Shown piece after piece: positions 12,405-29,651 of a stretch of 64,000 nt of DNA. The notes under the pieces were generated by a model, which worked only from the letters and a program-made list of their open reading frames with translations, was not told the DNA's origin and ran no database searches. The DNA is from Boletus sp. NGJ (taxonomy: Eukaryota; Basidiomycota; Agaricomycetes; Boletales; Boletaceae), in assembly GCA_019096195.1 (NCBI GenBank), contig JAGTXK010000038.1, positions 333,863 through 397,862 of the forward strand, given 5' to 3'. The position numbers were made by a program, and so were the translations under genes. The first letter of the stretch is position 1. Every line of letters begins with the position of its first letter.

Positions 12405-13600
12405 TTATTTAGATACAATACCATCGCTAGTAACAGACACACTATCTCCGATTTCTATTGAGAACAGGTGCTCGATGGTCGTCAAAGTCATTTGTCGAGG
12501 CAAGGAGGGTGTGGATTTCGCGACAGCTGACTCCAGTTTGGTCGGATCACGGGCCGAATCGTGACGCCAGTAGCCTAGGATGCGATAGAGGTAGGTCACG
12601 ACGACGAGTAGATTGCAAACTATCAAGCATATGGCGATCTGGTGAGCGTCAACCATACGCGTTTTTAGTCCAGTTAGTATAAGTGAAGAACTCCAAGTAC
12701 AGTACCTGGAAAGTGGAGATGACAACGGACCAACTTGATAGCTCTGGAACGAGCCGGGATGCCGCGCGAACAGAACACACTATTGACACCATTAGGCTAG
12801 ATGAGAATAGCAGGCGGAGAAGTCGATGCTGTCTTGATGGTAGGTTCGCGCTACGAAGTATGTATAGGGGAAAGACAACAGCAATCGCGTCGGCAATGCA
12901 GCCCACTGCGAAATCACGCTGAGTACGAAGGTGTGGACAGAAGAAAGGAAATTACCTGCCAACTCGGAGACCTTGGACGAAAGAGGCAGAGAACAAAGAA
13001 AGTAGGGATGCGATAGAGTTGGGTAGAATGCGTGGTACGCATAGATGCAGTAGATTGCCTGCTGCGCCAAAAAGGCGAAACAGACGAGGAGAAAGAAAGC
13101 AACGATCATGAGTCCATATCTATGGAGACATTCTCTGGCTGGTACGATTCGAATGATGGAGAAAATTATGCTGATACGAACTGACCTATATGCTCTGGAC
13201 TTAGCCATATTGACACAGCAACCTGGGAGGAACGCACCACGCGACACATGTAAACGTAAACATGTATATCCACATCGAGATTGACGACGATTCATCACCT
13301 GTGAGCAGGTACATTGTAACTTTGCAATAACACCAAGCAAGGCTGGGTGCTCACTCAGTTGAACGACGTAGATCCAATCACTGATCACATTTATCGTCCC
13401 GCAGACAAATGCAGCTGTCGCCCAGATATCGTCCCAGCCCACTCGCTGTATTTTTATGCGTATCCACAACCGGAAGATGAAAAAAAGCAGCGCCAGGGTA
13501 GCGAGAACGCTGCTAGCGACTACATAGGGTAAGTAGAGTACGACTAATTAAGATGAAGTCGTACTCAGCGACTCTGTCACATGATTGCCCATCGTCCAGC
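12405..13600 (-). CDS. seven-helix fungal integral membrane protein (PTH11/rhodopsin-fold-like)
   Basis: Read on the minus strand, the exons give LWIRIKIQRVGWDDIW (the basic loop with W-DD typical of PTH11-like proteins) near 13440-13470, then RISIIFSIIRIVPARE, helices rich in Phe and Leu, and a loop YILRSANLPSRQH near 12840-12880. After that come SSLMVSIVCSVRAASRLVPE, another helix with the N-terminal VDAHQIAICLIVCNLLVVV, and a hydrophilic tail ending IVSK before the stop at 12405. Several introns are needed, for example near 13210-13310 and 12910-12960. The exact first exon is unclear: an ATG near 13594 is plausible but a stop follows within 50 bases unless an intron removes it. Function is unknown; a receptor-like plasma membrane protein is an inference from the fold. 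The 880-1951 gene is a paralogue. Confidence 0.65.
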
Positions 13601-14718
13601 AAACGTGGGTTTATCCCGACGGGCGAGATGGGTTGGTATCAGAGGTGGGGTATGGCTAGGATGCGTCGAGAGCCGTATAGGGTGTTGAATGTGTACGAGT
13701 ATATATAGCTATGCAATCGCGACCCTGTTGCTCGATGAACGCGGGAACGTCGACGACACTGAGAAAATGGCTCACCTGAAACCTGATCGGATAGCATGAG
13801 GGCTTGGCTCGCCGAAAGTCAGTGGAGATGACCAAACCACCACCTACAGTGTGTCGGTGTAGGTTTTGCTATCCTCCTTACACTGTACCGGTGCTGCAAA
13901 CACATTTAGTGTGAAACTAACAATATCTAAATGCTGATTGCGTTCCGACAGCAGAGAGACCAAAGAAATGTACAGAAAGGTAGGGAAATACCTTGCCTTG
14001 AGCTCACAATGCCAGTCTGAGACATTGTTTCCACTGGCGAAAACCCTAGAAGGGCCCGAAGAGTAGTGCAGACATACTGAAACTGTTTCTCTTCATCCTT
14101 TCGGAATTTTTTGCGGTAGATATCATGGTGTCAGTTGTCATGCACATTGACAGATCGGCACTGCCACTGTTACGTAAAAGGACTGTGGTCTTATCCCATT
14201 AGATTTGCTGCTTGTTCATTCTTTAGAGCGATTAGACTTATGTCAAGGGTGAATTTGCCATCGACTGCCTTGTTAGAGATGTCTTCAGCGTCTGGATACG
14301 GTGAGGGCAGGGGACTCGGACGTCACATCCGCAGCGCTGCGTAAGGTTCAAGGTCGAGCATAAAAGGTAACACCGAGCACCTCAGTACTTTCCGCATTTA
14401 TGAATGTGTCTGGACGATGTGTTGGGAATCAGTGAGGCTTGCCCGACGTCTGTTAAAACTCTTGCATCTTTTCATTGTTGTGAACCTTTGGCATCAAAAG
14501 GGTGCATAGTTTGCTACGCTCGAGAGTGTCCGCAAAGAACTCCCAAACATTGATCCGGAGAGAAAGCAATAACATCGGAGGCATGACCTACGTGGTCGCT
14601 CTATGGAGATCAGTCGAGTCCTCAGCGAACTGAACAGCTTGCGAACTACGAGCGGGACAGTTAATTTCGGTTGGTTTCTCTGGAAGATGGGTACGCCTGC
14701 TCTCCTATCGCAGGGTGG
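13601..14718. other. 1.1 kb without a supported gene
   Basis: Only short frames. It contains the presumed promoter of the minus-strand membrane protein and the 3' flank of TFB5. An imperfect hairpin of about 20 bp per arm is visible near 13836-13880 (CACCTACAGTGTGTCGGTGTAGG). Confidence 0.4.
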
Positions 14719-15098
14719 TCATTGACCGGCCTCCAAGCTGTACGTGTTCTTTTCCAGCTAAATAGGACGAACAGCTCTTAAACAGATGCCTCCTCGAAGG
14801 AGGGGGTGTGCGTACCTCGGCCTCCAATTCCTTTCGTACTTTGTACTCCTCGTCTGCCTTGATGATCAGGTGGTACTCGTCTAGATCCTCTATTATAAAG
14901 GGGTCTTTCTCGTTCATAGAGTGAAGTATTTGTTTCACCGCGGAGTCGCTGACACCGTAAGAGACGATCAAGAATTTATCCCAGGTCGCTCATCGCGTCT
15001 TCAATACTCACCATGTGAGAAGGATACCTTGAACCCTCCGTGGTTTACTTCATATCTGAGCAGGGCGCGGAGGTGTGCGCACCTTTTATAGCTCTCAT
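14719..15098 (-). CDS. TFB5: TFIIH basal transcription factor subunit 5 (TFB5/GTF2H5)
   Basis: TFB5 is the small (about 70 residue) subunit that stabilises TFIIH for transcription and nucleotide-excision repair in the nucleus. The gene is recovered only by splicing four exons on the minus strand: 15083-15098, 15012-15027, 14816-14948 and 14719-14757, separated by GT-AG introns of 55, 63 and 58 bp. The spliced length is 204 nt, 67 codons plus stop. The protein starts MRAIKGILLTCDSAVKQIL, matching the KGxLxxCDxxxKQ start of the family. It continues FIIEDLDEYHLII (family: I-x-DLDDTHL-x-I) and ends LEKNTYSLEAGQ. The size, motif order and charge pattern all fit TFB5. The first two exons are only 16 nt each. 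Confidence 0.88.
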
Positions 15099-15649
15099 GT
15101 TCTTGCACTAGACTTTTGTCCTGACGTCTCGTTTTCCCAGAAGAACGAACGACTATCTTCCTTCGACTCTTTGGCCTGCCTTAGTATACGAGAGACTGGT
15201 GTTGGCCAGTGCGAAGATAACTGCTGGGCTTCCCGGGATGATGAGAAACGTCAATGAGTTTCGCGCGTTTCCGTGAGTCTGAGCCCCGAATGAGGGTGCA
15301 GTGTCACGGCAGACAGCGCCAGTGGACTTGCAATCACCGATGCTGTGGGCATTTGCCCGACCACGAGTCTCTTCTTCTCTTTCTATCTCCCATCGTCCTT
15401 TTGCCGCCCGCAGAGCGCCCTTGCGATACCTTGGTCAAGTTCTGTAAGTCGGTCCGCCACGAAAGTATCACTACTAACGCAACACCCCATCTGTCTCTTG
15501 CTTTCCGGCATTACACTACTATTCTGAAATCATTTCCTTGAAGGAAAGCCACTGTCCCTCGACCAGCGTCTATTCCAGAATCCATATCTCCTGGTAAGCC
15601 CTCGGGTTCCCAAGTACCAATTCCGAAGCTTGACCTGTTCCCAGTCGCC
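15099..15649. promoter_or_regulatory. divergent region between TFB5 and ribose-5-phosphate isomerase
   Basis: No gene supported. It must hold the promoters of both divergent genes. Pyrimidine-rich tracts occur near 15366-15420, as is common upstream of fungal housekeeping genes. Confidence 0.4.
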
Positions 15650-16810
15650 ATGTCTCAGCTCTCAGCTATTGAGCAATCTAAACGGCTCGCTGCCTACACT
15701 GCGGTGGATAATCATATCCTTCCCAACCACAAGGTACCGCGGTGCGATTCTTGCCACGACTATCCAAGCGATACTCACGGCTCCCTGAGATCATCGGAAT
15801 AGGTTCAGGTATGCACTTGCTTCGCCGCTTTGCCACGCTCTCATCGCCATCTTCAGGTTCTACCGTGCCATATGTCGTCGAGCGCATCGTGCAGCAAGGT
15901 GCTGAATTGAACAAGGACCGCGTCTTCATCCCCACTGGGTTTCAGTCAAAGGAACTCATCATTTCATCCCACCTTAACCTCGGCGACGTGGACCAATTCC
16001 CAACGATCGATGTGACCATAGACGGTGCTGACGAGTCCGTTGCCCCCGTTGCCCCTTATGGCAGGCTTACGCATCAGGCATCGCCTGTGTAGGGTTGACC
16101 CTCAGCTGAACTGTATCAAGGGTGGAGGAGCATGTCATTTGCGAGAAAAAGTCCTTGCAGAGGCTGCCAAAACGTGTGTCTGTCGAGTTTACTGATTTCC
16201 CCTGGTTCGGCTCACCTTTGTTGGAGGTTCATCGTCGTAGCAGACTACAGGAAAAACAGCGAGTATCTTGGTAAGAATGTACGTCCGCTCTCCTTGGACC
16301 TCTTCTCCACAAACATCCATCTATTCTCTTTGCCGATCATCTAGTTCAGCCAAGGCGTACCGATTGAGGTCGTTCCCTTTGCGTATGCCAAGGTCTTGCG
16401 GGACCTGCGTGAGGTGCTCGGCTCACCCAACGCGTCGCTCCGCATGGCGAAAGCAAAGGCGGGACCTGTTGTCTCAGACAACGGCAACTTTGTCATCGAT
16501 GCGCCATTTTCGAGGGACCTGATAAACGATCCCCACACGGTGCGTTCGGATTCATGTCTGATGTAAAAATATGTTTACCTCCCGTGCGCGGAGCAGCTGT
16601 TGACAAAGATAAAGATGCTAACGGGCGTCGTGGAAGTTGGTCTATTCTGCAATATTGCGCAAGCGGCGTACTTTGGTAACCAGGTGCTGTCTTCATTCCC
16701 ATCTCTGGAATATATATGTTGACACGGCTCAGAACGGAAGTGTGACGATAAAGAAGATCAAGGGTCCGGGAGGAGCGATTGAAGAACGTGTATTGGCGTA
16801 CGTCACTTAG
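15650..16810 (+). CDS. RKI1: ribose-5-phosphate isomerase A
   Basis: It interconverts ribose-5-phosphate and ribulose-5-phosphate in the non-oxidative pentose phosphate pathway (cytosol). Family blocks in order: N-terminal helix [27 protein letters not shown] across two introns; [20 protein letters not shown] followed after an intron by [19 protein letters not shown], the catalytic aspartate/glutamate and phosphate-binding regions; [36 protein letters not shown]; and [19 protein letters not shown]. The ATG at 15650 ([13 protein letters not shown]) is the first in a suitable context, and the frame reaches TAG at 16808-16810. At least six introns of roughly 45-65 bp are required. The product size, near 280 residues, is normal for the fungal enzyme. 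Confidence 0.92.
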
Positions 16811-17349
16811 AGGACTCGACTCGCTTTTCTAGCGTCATCTCTCTTCACAATGCCTGCGAGGAGGACACCCTCATTTTGTAAGCTCAAGTTCAGAAGAGTT
16901 GTTATTATGAATAGTCTGTTCGCTCAACCTGACGGTGCTCCGAGTCCCTCTGATAACCCCAAACGCTTTGAGACCGCACCGCAGATCCCTAGATCTTTGA
17001 ATCGCTCTTATACATGATCTGCCGTAGATCGACCCAAAGGAATGCTCGCTTCCATTGACTGGGTACAAGTACCTGGTAGTGGTGTGGTGAGGGCCGTCGG
17101 GAATGCTGCTAGCTGCTTCCTCCAAAGACGAGTGGGCAGGTTTCTAGACACGGATGGATAGCCCATTTTCGCCAGTACCGACGAGGGATGGTTCGAGAAT
17201 GTTTCGTGTCCCCTTTTGTTCAAGCATTCAGGATGTTGCGCAAACATTCAAATATTTATTATGGTCTTATGTATATACCTGTTCAGATCTGGCTCACGAT
17301 CTATACACGCAGCTCTAACATATTCACATTTGCCAGTTCCGCTCCTGAA
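16811..17349. other. intergenic, 3' of RPI and 3' of AROM
   Basis: The two flanking genes converge here. No motif-bearing frame is visible; an AT-rich patch near 17245-17280 may serve 3' processing. Confidence 0.4.
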
Positions 17350-22698
<5,349 letters not shown>

Positions 22699-25125
22699 AT
22701 GAACATGCTCGCTCGTGCCCGCCTCGTCCGCGCACTCTCAACGCTACCCCATCGCCCGCCTCAGCCTCAGAGTCGATGGCGCGGCTTTTCTGCAGGTCGT
22801 CGGTCGCGTCTCGCTCGTCTCCGTCGTCGCCGGTCAGTCTTGCTCACCCCGCACTCACCACCCGTCTCACCCTCTCTCCAGCGACCGGGACGCTCTACTA
22901 CGTCTCCTACAAGGAACGCCATCCCGGCCCACAGCTTCCATTCGACCCCGACAAGAAGACCCTCGTCGTTCTCGGCAGCGGTTGGGGTGCAACAAGTCTC
23001 CTCAAACATCTCGACACTGAGCATTACAACACCGTCGGTCTCTTCTTCTGTCTTCTGTTTCCTTTCTCACACCTCGCTTACTTAGATCGTCGTCAGTCCA
23101 AAGAACTTTTTCCTCTTCACCCCTCTCCTCCCCTCCGTCGCGGTCGGCACTCTCAATGCACGTTCCATTCTGCAGCGTATGTCCCATCCTCGTTCCCTTA
23201 TCTCCCTCATCTCCCCCACAGCCACCCGCTTCCTCACCCGTCACAAGGCCAGACAAGTCTCCGTCATCGAGGCAGAAGCAACAGACATCGATGTATGTCC
23301 CTGCTCCACCTTGTGATCCCTCTCTCCTCATCTCTCCCTAGCCCGTCAACAAGACCGTCACCTTTACTGGTACTTCATTTTTCTCTTGTATCCCTTCTCC
23401 CTGACCCACTTTTAGACTCGTCCCCTCTCCGTCCCCTCGAGCCAACCAACACCATCCACTATGACTATCTCGTATACGCTGTCGGTGCTGAAACACAGAC
23501 ATTTGGCATCCCTGGCGTAAAAGAGAACGCCTGCTTCATGAAGGAGGTTGCAGACGCAGAACAGGTCCCTCCTCCCCCTCCATATACTCTCCCCTCTTAC
23601 ACATTCTCAGATGCAAAGACGCTTCTTGGATTGTGTCGAAACAGCCGCCTTTCCCGGTACTAGCGAGGAAGAAAAACGTCGATTGTTACACATGGTACAT
23701 CCACTCTCTTTCTCGTCATCTCCCCTCACCTTGGCCACAGGTCGTCGTAGGCGGTGGTCCCACAGGCATCGAGGTCGCAGGTGAACTACACGACTTCCTC
23801 GAGGTTCGTCATCTCCCTTACCAGCTCTCTCATCCTTCCTCATCCAAAACAGGAGGACCTCAAGTCTTGGTACCCCGAACTCCATCCCTATATGCGTCTT
23901 ACTCTCGTCGAGGCACTCCCCAGTGTCCTTCCCATGTTCAGCAAAGAGCTCATCACATACACCGAAAAGACCTTCAAGGAGAGCAGGATTGACATCATGA
24001 CCGGAACAATGGTACACCCTCTTCTTCTCCCATAGGCACATCCTTGACACAAATTAGGTCAAAGGTATCAGTCCTACCTCCGTCACTCTCAAGCCGAAAG
24101 ATGCTCCAGAACAACAAGTCGACTGTGGCCTCGTCGTTTGGGCCGCTGGAAATACCAGTCGATCCATTACAAAGGATCTCATGGCCAAACTGTCAAACGA
24201 CCAGACCAACAAGAGGGGTATTTCCGTCGATGGTACGTTACTCCCCGTGACTTTTGACCTGATCGCAGTCCTCACCGACCTTAGACCACCTCCGAATGCT
24301 CGGTGCACCTTCCATCTTTGCCATCGGAGACTGTACCTCGACCTCGTATGCCCCCACAGCCCAAGTAGCTTCTCAGCAAGGTGCTTATCTCGCGCGTATC
24401 CTCAAGTTGGTCGCGAAACGCGACGCCCTAGAAGACCAGGCCAAGATGCTCTCGTCCGCAAAGGATAGAGAACAACTCGACGACGAGGCAACGAAACGCA
24501 TCGAGAAGCTCAGGAAGAAGGTTGCCAAGATACGTTTGAACCCATTCGAGTACAGTCACCAGGGGTCTTTGGCGTGAGTTTCAATCACGCTTCGTCTTTC
24601 TTGCACTGACGATGCCCTCAGTTATATCGGCTCTGACAAGGCTATCGCTGACTTGCCCATATTCGGTCGAGAGGTGCGTCATTGTCTTCCGTTTACCAAA
24701 CTCTTGTAAACGTCGCTTCAGTGGGCTAGTGGGGGCATGGCTACATATTTGTTCTGGCGAAGTGCCTACATTAGCACGCTCTTCTCGCTTCGGAACAGAG
24801 CGTTGGTCGCTGGTGATTGGTTGCGAGTCAAGTTCTTTGGCCGGTGAGTGACACGATGAATCCTGGGATTCTACTCGTTCGGGTGGACTGGACCTCCGCC
24901 TTGTGCGCGATGGCTGCGCAGTGGCACAAGCCATTGCAGTGCTCTGGCAGTGTGCTGACTCGAGGCCAATGGTGTGGCGCTGTTTGCTCCTAGGCAACTG
25001 TTCCCGACGCCGTTTGAGCGTATCACGGGGCTGATCATTGCCGGTCCTTGGCCCTGCTTATTCTATTTCACGTTGATGGTGCGTGCTAACGCCACGCATG
25101 TTGCAGGGACGTGAGCCGCGATTAA
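22699..25125 (+). CDS. NDE1: external-type (type II) NADH:ubiquinone oxidoreductase, mitochondrial
   Basis: This single-subunit flavoenzyme passes electrons from NADH to ubiquinone without pumping protons, on the mitochondrial inner membrane. FAD-binding VLGSGWGATSLL (about 22970) and NAD-binding VVGGGPTGIEVAGEL (about 23748-23790) are clear. Also visible are YDYLVYAVGAETQTFGIPGV, IFAIGDCTSTSYAPTAQVASQQG, a helical insertion (EEATKRIEKLRKKV-like) and WRSAYISTLFSLRNRALVAGDWLRVKFFGRDVSRD at the end. At least ten introns are present; the last (24844-25106, 263 bp) is much longer than the rest. Start: the ATG at 22699 gives an Arg-rich mitochondrial leader but needs a one-base shift near the T-run at 22796-22799 to reach the membrane segment RVSLVSVVA-ATGTLYYV. 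An ATG at 22776 reads into the same domain without splicing or shift, but loses that helix. Confidence 0.9.
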
Positions 25126-26095
25126 GGGCATTTTCATCTGATCCTGGCAAGCTTTGTATAGCCATTCACTACCGTACCATGCGCTCCAGTTTGATAATTA
25201 CCATAACTCGTTCACTCCGATATACACGCACCAAGGCGGGACATGCGGTGCCTGTCGATGGCCGGTGTCATTTAATACGTATTTAACATTAGACATAGAC
25301 ATAGACATTCCTTGTAGACCGCTGATCGCTTTATAGAACATTCAGTACATACGACAAGAGAAGGGTCATCAGAGACGTGATTTGGTTTTCCCGTGTGGGC
25401 AGCGATCAACCCCCGGATATCGGCAGTCTTTGGCATTTCTCTAACCGTAGCCCGTCGCGATGTCGAACGTGTCAAGACCGTCGGAACCCTCGTTGCGAGC
25501 GAACTGAGCACGCCGATCCGTCATCGCCGCACTCAGTGGCACTGCACTGTTAGGCACTCCATGCGGTTTACGTTCGTCACAGCGGTAAATACGCCGAGGG
25601 TTTCTGCCTACCTGGCCGTTGAGAGAACTTGCTCTTTTGAGTGAATCCTCGTTTTGCTGCACATCTATTTTTCGTTTCATGTGTATGTTTGGCGCCTTTC
25701 AGAAGCTCTGGTGTCGGGCAAGCTGGCAAGAAGCACCAAACAGCAAAGGCTGCCGAATGAGACAATGAATCTTGGCAAAAATGAAAATCGAATGGATGGA
25801 TGGACTACAGCGCCCAAAAGGCGCAAACTACGGTACACTATGCAGAAACGAAGCAAGAGGCATTCTCACGCCACAGACTATGTATACCATGTAAGAGTTA
25901 TAACATCTAAACAATGCCCAAAGTTTTTTCGTGCGTATCGTCGTATCTGAATCGTCTTCTAGTCCGGACGTGAAAACCTAATCGTGGGCGGCTTGAAACT
26001 CGTCAAAGGTCGTCAAATGGTCGTAAACGTGTCTCAAAAACGAATCCAAAAAAAAAAATGGGGGAAAAATTGAAACGACAAAATTACAGGGTCGC
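25126..26095. other. intergenic, NADH dehydrogenase to MFS transporter
   Basis: Tail-to-tail region of nearly 1 kb. No gene supported. A short near-repeat of TAGACA occurs near 25290-25310, and an A-run at 26048-26059 lies at the 3' end of the minus-strand gene. Confidence 0.4.
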
Positions 26096-27925
26096 TCAAG
26101 GCGTGGCGGTGGCCGCACCACCGTAATTCTGCTGCACGGCGTACGGTCCCAACAGCGGCGCGACGGGACCGATATACGCGGCACCCTCATCCCTGGAGCC
26201 GGGAGCCGGGCCACCCACGACGACGTCTTGCTTCGCCCACCGACTCCGCGCTCTCAGGCGTTTCCCATACGCCAACAAGATCAGCCCCGTCGGGAACCCG
26301 GCACAGCTCACATACGCCAACACCGTGCTCGCGTTCCATATACCCAAAGTACTATACAACGGCACCGCCAGGCTCGGGAACACCGCCGCTGCGATATTCC
26401 GCACCGCACAGTTGGCGGCGACGACCGAGGCCGATCGGGTGGGGTAGAGATCGATGTAGTAGTTGAGCAGAGAGAGCTGCATCAGCGTCATGCCCATCCC
26501 CACGGGGATACCTGACAGGATGGCGAAGAGACGAGGGCTATCGGGATGCGCGGCCAGGGCAAACCAGAACATGCCGATGGGCGTGAAGATGGACGCGAGG
26601 AGGACCCCTGGGAGACGTTCTTCGGGAGAGATTTCGCGCTTCCCTGCGGATTGGTAGAAGACTTGGTTCCGGCGCGCTCGGTGCTGGGGCTTGAGGAAGA
26701 TAAAGTAGACGACGACGCCGAGGAGGTTACCAGCCCAGGGTGCGAGGAAGACCAGACCGGTCTCTTGGCGGGACATGCCGTAGAGAGACTTGTACACGTG
26801 TGGGTACGCCTACGGCGAATGTTAGCATCGGATGCGAGAAAGAATGGCAGTACGAAAGTACCTCGAGAAGGAGAAACAAGAGTCCGTAGACGAACGCGTG
26901 ATAAAGCGTGGTCCACGTCACGATTGGCTCGTGTAGAAGCATGGCTAGAAACGTTCACGTCAGCCTCATTATCCACTCCTTCATAACACACTTACTGATT
27001 GGCGTGAAGAGCACTTCCCTCCAGATGTTTGATATATCTGGAGTGGGGCTCACCGGGATGCCTTGTTGTTTTGCGACCCTTCTCTGCATCACAGAAGGCT
27101 CTGTCTCTGGGAGAAGTGCAAGGAGACCTGCGATGATGGCAGCCCAGAAGGTGATGAACCCCATCAACCAACGCCAGGGCACAAACGGGCCGAGGAGCGA
27201 CGCTGGCACAGGACCAAATGTAGGTGCACCCTGCAACATGACCGTGAAGAGCGCTACAAGCGGCGCGCGTTCACGAGGGTTAAACATGTCCGAGAGCGAA
27301 CCACCATAGAGGGAGAAAACGCCGGACCCGACCAAGCCCGCGAGTGCACGAGAGACAAGGAGGGTGGATATGGACGGAGACAGTGCCGTGCACAATGAGA
27401 GTACTGTGCTGTGTCAGTCGCATTCAAGATAACGGGCATGCAAGTGACTGACTGGTAAATCCCACCATCGATATTATATAGGCCGGTCGGCGACCGTATA
27501 ATTCGCTCAAGGGACTGGCGATGAGCGGTCCAAAGATGGCCCCCTGGTATACATGTCAGATGAGTAAACACACACTACATTCATTGACTTGCAAAGTTGT
27601 AGAGGCCAACGCCAAGGGTGGCTATGGATTCCGTGGTGTGAAAGTCATCTTCGATCTGCTGTTGAATGCCAGACTAGAAATCTATTTAGCATGCGTCCAA
27701 CTACAAACACGGTTAATGACCTCACATAAAACGTCAAGGTGAGGTCCCTGTGGCGAAGGAAACATGTATGAGAAGTTCGGTGTCGCCCGCTACGAGCCAG
27801 AACGCTTACACAGGTGCAATGGAGTTCCAGATGACGAAAGTGATCATCCACCGCCGCCACTTGCTCCATTGATGAGGGTCGTGCTCGTTGCTCAACATGT
27901 ACGACCCGGATTGCACTGAAGACAT
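26096..27925 (-). CDS. MFS transporter, DHA1-type (polyamine/multidrug antiporter-like)
   Basis: A plasma-membrane proton-coupled exporter by family. The ATG at 27925 begins MSSVQSGSYMLSNEHDPHQW followed by SKWRRWMITFVIWNSI: the DPxxW-xxWR/KKW lead into helix 1 seen in fungal DHA1 drug/polyamine transporters. The exon near 27470-27540 encodes IFGPLIASPLSELYGRRPAY, the MFS signature loop between helices 2 and 3. The next exon (26955-27395) has ALAGLVGSGVFSLYGGSLSDMF and RERAPLVALFTV, then WRWLMGFITFWA. The last exon (26096-26797) holds helices 7-12, including GMTLMQLSLLNYYIDLYPTR and AANCAVRNIAAAVFPSLAVP. Several short introns separate them. The C-terminal tail is long and rich in Gly, Ala and Pro. 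The substrate is not determinable. Confidence 0.88.
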
Positions 27926-29651
27926 TGGAGCAAGATGGACGGGCAGATGAGGAACGTAAAACCTTTATAGCTCTACCTCGTACCTTGTCATCTTGACTCG
28001 CCTTCCTTGAAGCCCGTTGCACTGGACTTGGACTTGAGCTTGGAGCGACCAATCGCCAAATTCGCGTCCATTTGCGTACAGGACTATCAGAGACGTACAA
28101 AGGAAATGGTTCCCCACCACGGAGCGACCGCTATTTTTACGATTCGACGGCAGCCAGAGGAATGATGCTGTGATCCGGCCATCATCCCGACTGTGTTTTT
28201 CAGGCATATTCGCATCTGAACCTGCGCCAACAATGTCAGGTGTAAAAGAAGGTTCCGAACGAGAGGTGATTTCCAATTTAAACATTAGGCTGTTAATACC
28301 GCGCCATCGCGCACGAGCTTATTGTTTGCATGCTCACGTTCGAACGTACTCCAATAACGCTCGGCGTAGTCGCTAGAGAAAGAAGGTTCGAATCAGATGC
28401 AATTTAAATGTTGTGATCTGACGCCATCACCCTTTCGTTTTTCAGAATTTCATGGGTAATGCGCGTACGTACCTGGTCCGTATAGTGTTGCGTGGAGTCG
28501 CCAGGAGAAGAAGAGTCCGAACAAGAGGTGTTTCCTAATTTAACTTACACATCGCCTTCAAAGCCCGTCAACCGAGACTGCGAGCTTTTCTCACAAGCAT
28601 CTGTCAGGGGTCGGGGCGCCGAGGTTATACCATGGTACAACAGGCTTTGAGCCGGCGAGTGCAAAAGCCCGCGGGATAAATTTGTTGTACCCGCCTTGAA
28701 GCGCTAACTAGAAGGAGACTGCCAAATGTGGTGAATGTCCCTAGTCAGACGATATTCTAATAGTACCTCCCATGAGAACCGGTGGCAAGGTGACAGACGC
28801 GAACGTTCGTGCCAGAATTCAATAAAGTCAGCGTCCGAGATGGTACTAGCTCTGCACAATTGGCTATAATCAGTGTTTGAATAGCCACCGACAGACGGAC
28901 CCTACCACCAGTGCGGAAATGCCCCGGCGTTCTCACGACAATAGATGTTCGCGTATGATCTTGTCGAGACTGGGGTAACATAACGTTCTCATGGCAGCTC
29001 CTTTTGCTTCTCAGTTCCAGCCATCGTTCGATGACCACATGCAACGTCCTTCATTTCATTAGTTTCCCCCTTCCGAGGGATTAATCCGAACAATAACGAG
29101 ACGAGGCAACAGAACAACGGCGGCGCCTGCCAAACCGCTACAAGCCAAAACTTTCGGTCCGATTCTCTTCTACATGGTGCGATTTTTCATTGATCGAGCA
29201 GTCAATCACCCTCGTTACTGATCAGGAACGCCATGCACGACCTTGTGGAAAGGTTTTTCAAACGCTGGATGACACCCCAATCTCAGCGAATTGAAAGCAA
29301 GGTGAAAGAAAGGCTAACATTGAATATTGATCCCTCGCTCATCGAATGGAAATGGCCGAGTCGGAAACATTGATAGTCGACAATCTACGGAAAGCGTCGG
29401 CTTAAGTATGAATTGAACAAGGTGTACGACAACGTGGAGAAGGAAAAAAGTAGTGACCCCGAGGTATACATGCCTAAACCGCGCAACAGCAAAAAAAAAA
29501 ACAAGGTCGCATTGGAAATCATCCTATCTCCTGGGTATATAGATAAGTTACAGCACCTAACCTGGAGGAAAATTGGGGGTGTCTCGGGTGCTACGAGTCA
29601 TTCTATCCAACGCCCGGCGCTTGAGGTGGAAGGTATCACCATCCGAATGTT
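27926..29651. other. 1.7 kb without a supported gene
   Basis: Only short frames, none recognisable. The phrase AGAAGGTTCCGAACGAGAGGTGATTTCC near 28250 has relatives near 28382 and 28506 (GAAGAGTCCGAACAAGAGG), each followed by AATTTAA: a threefold degenerate repeat with a spacing near 120-150 bp. Confidence 0.4.
28249..28550. repeat. three degenerate short repeats (GGTTCCGAAC...GAGGTG...AATTTAA)
   Basis: Copies begin near 28249 (GGTTCCGAACGAGAGGTGAT), 28384 (GGTTCGAATCAGATGCAATT) and 28510 (GAGTCCGAACAAGAGGTGTT), each preceded by AGAAGA/AGAAG and followed shortly by AATTTAA. They look like a decayed tandem array upstream of the MFS gene. Weak evidence. Confidence 0.3.
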
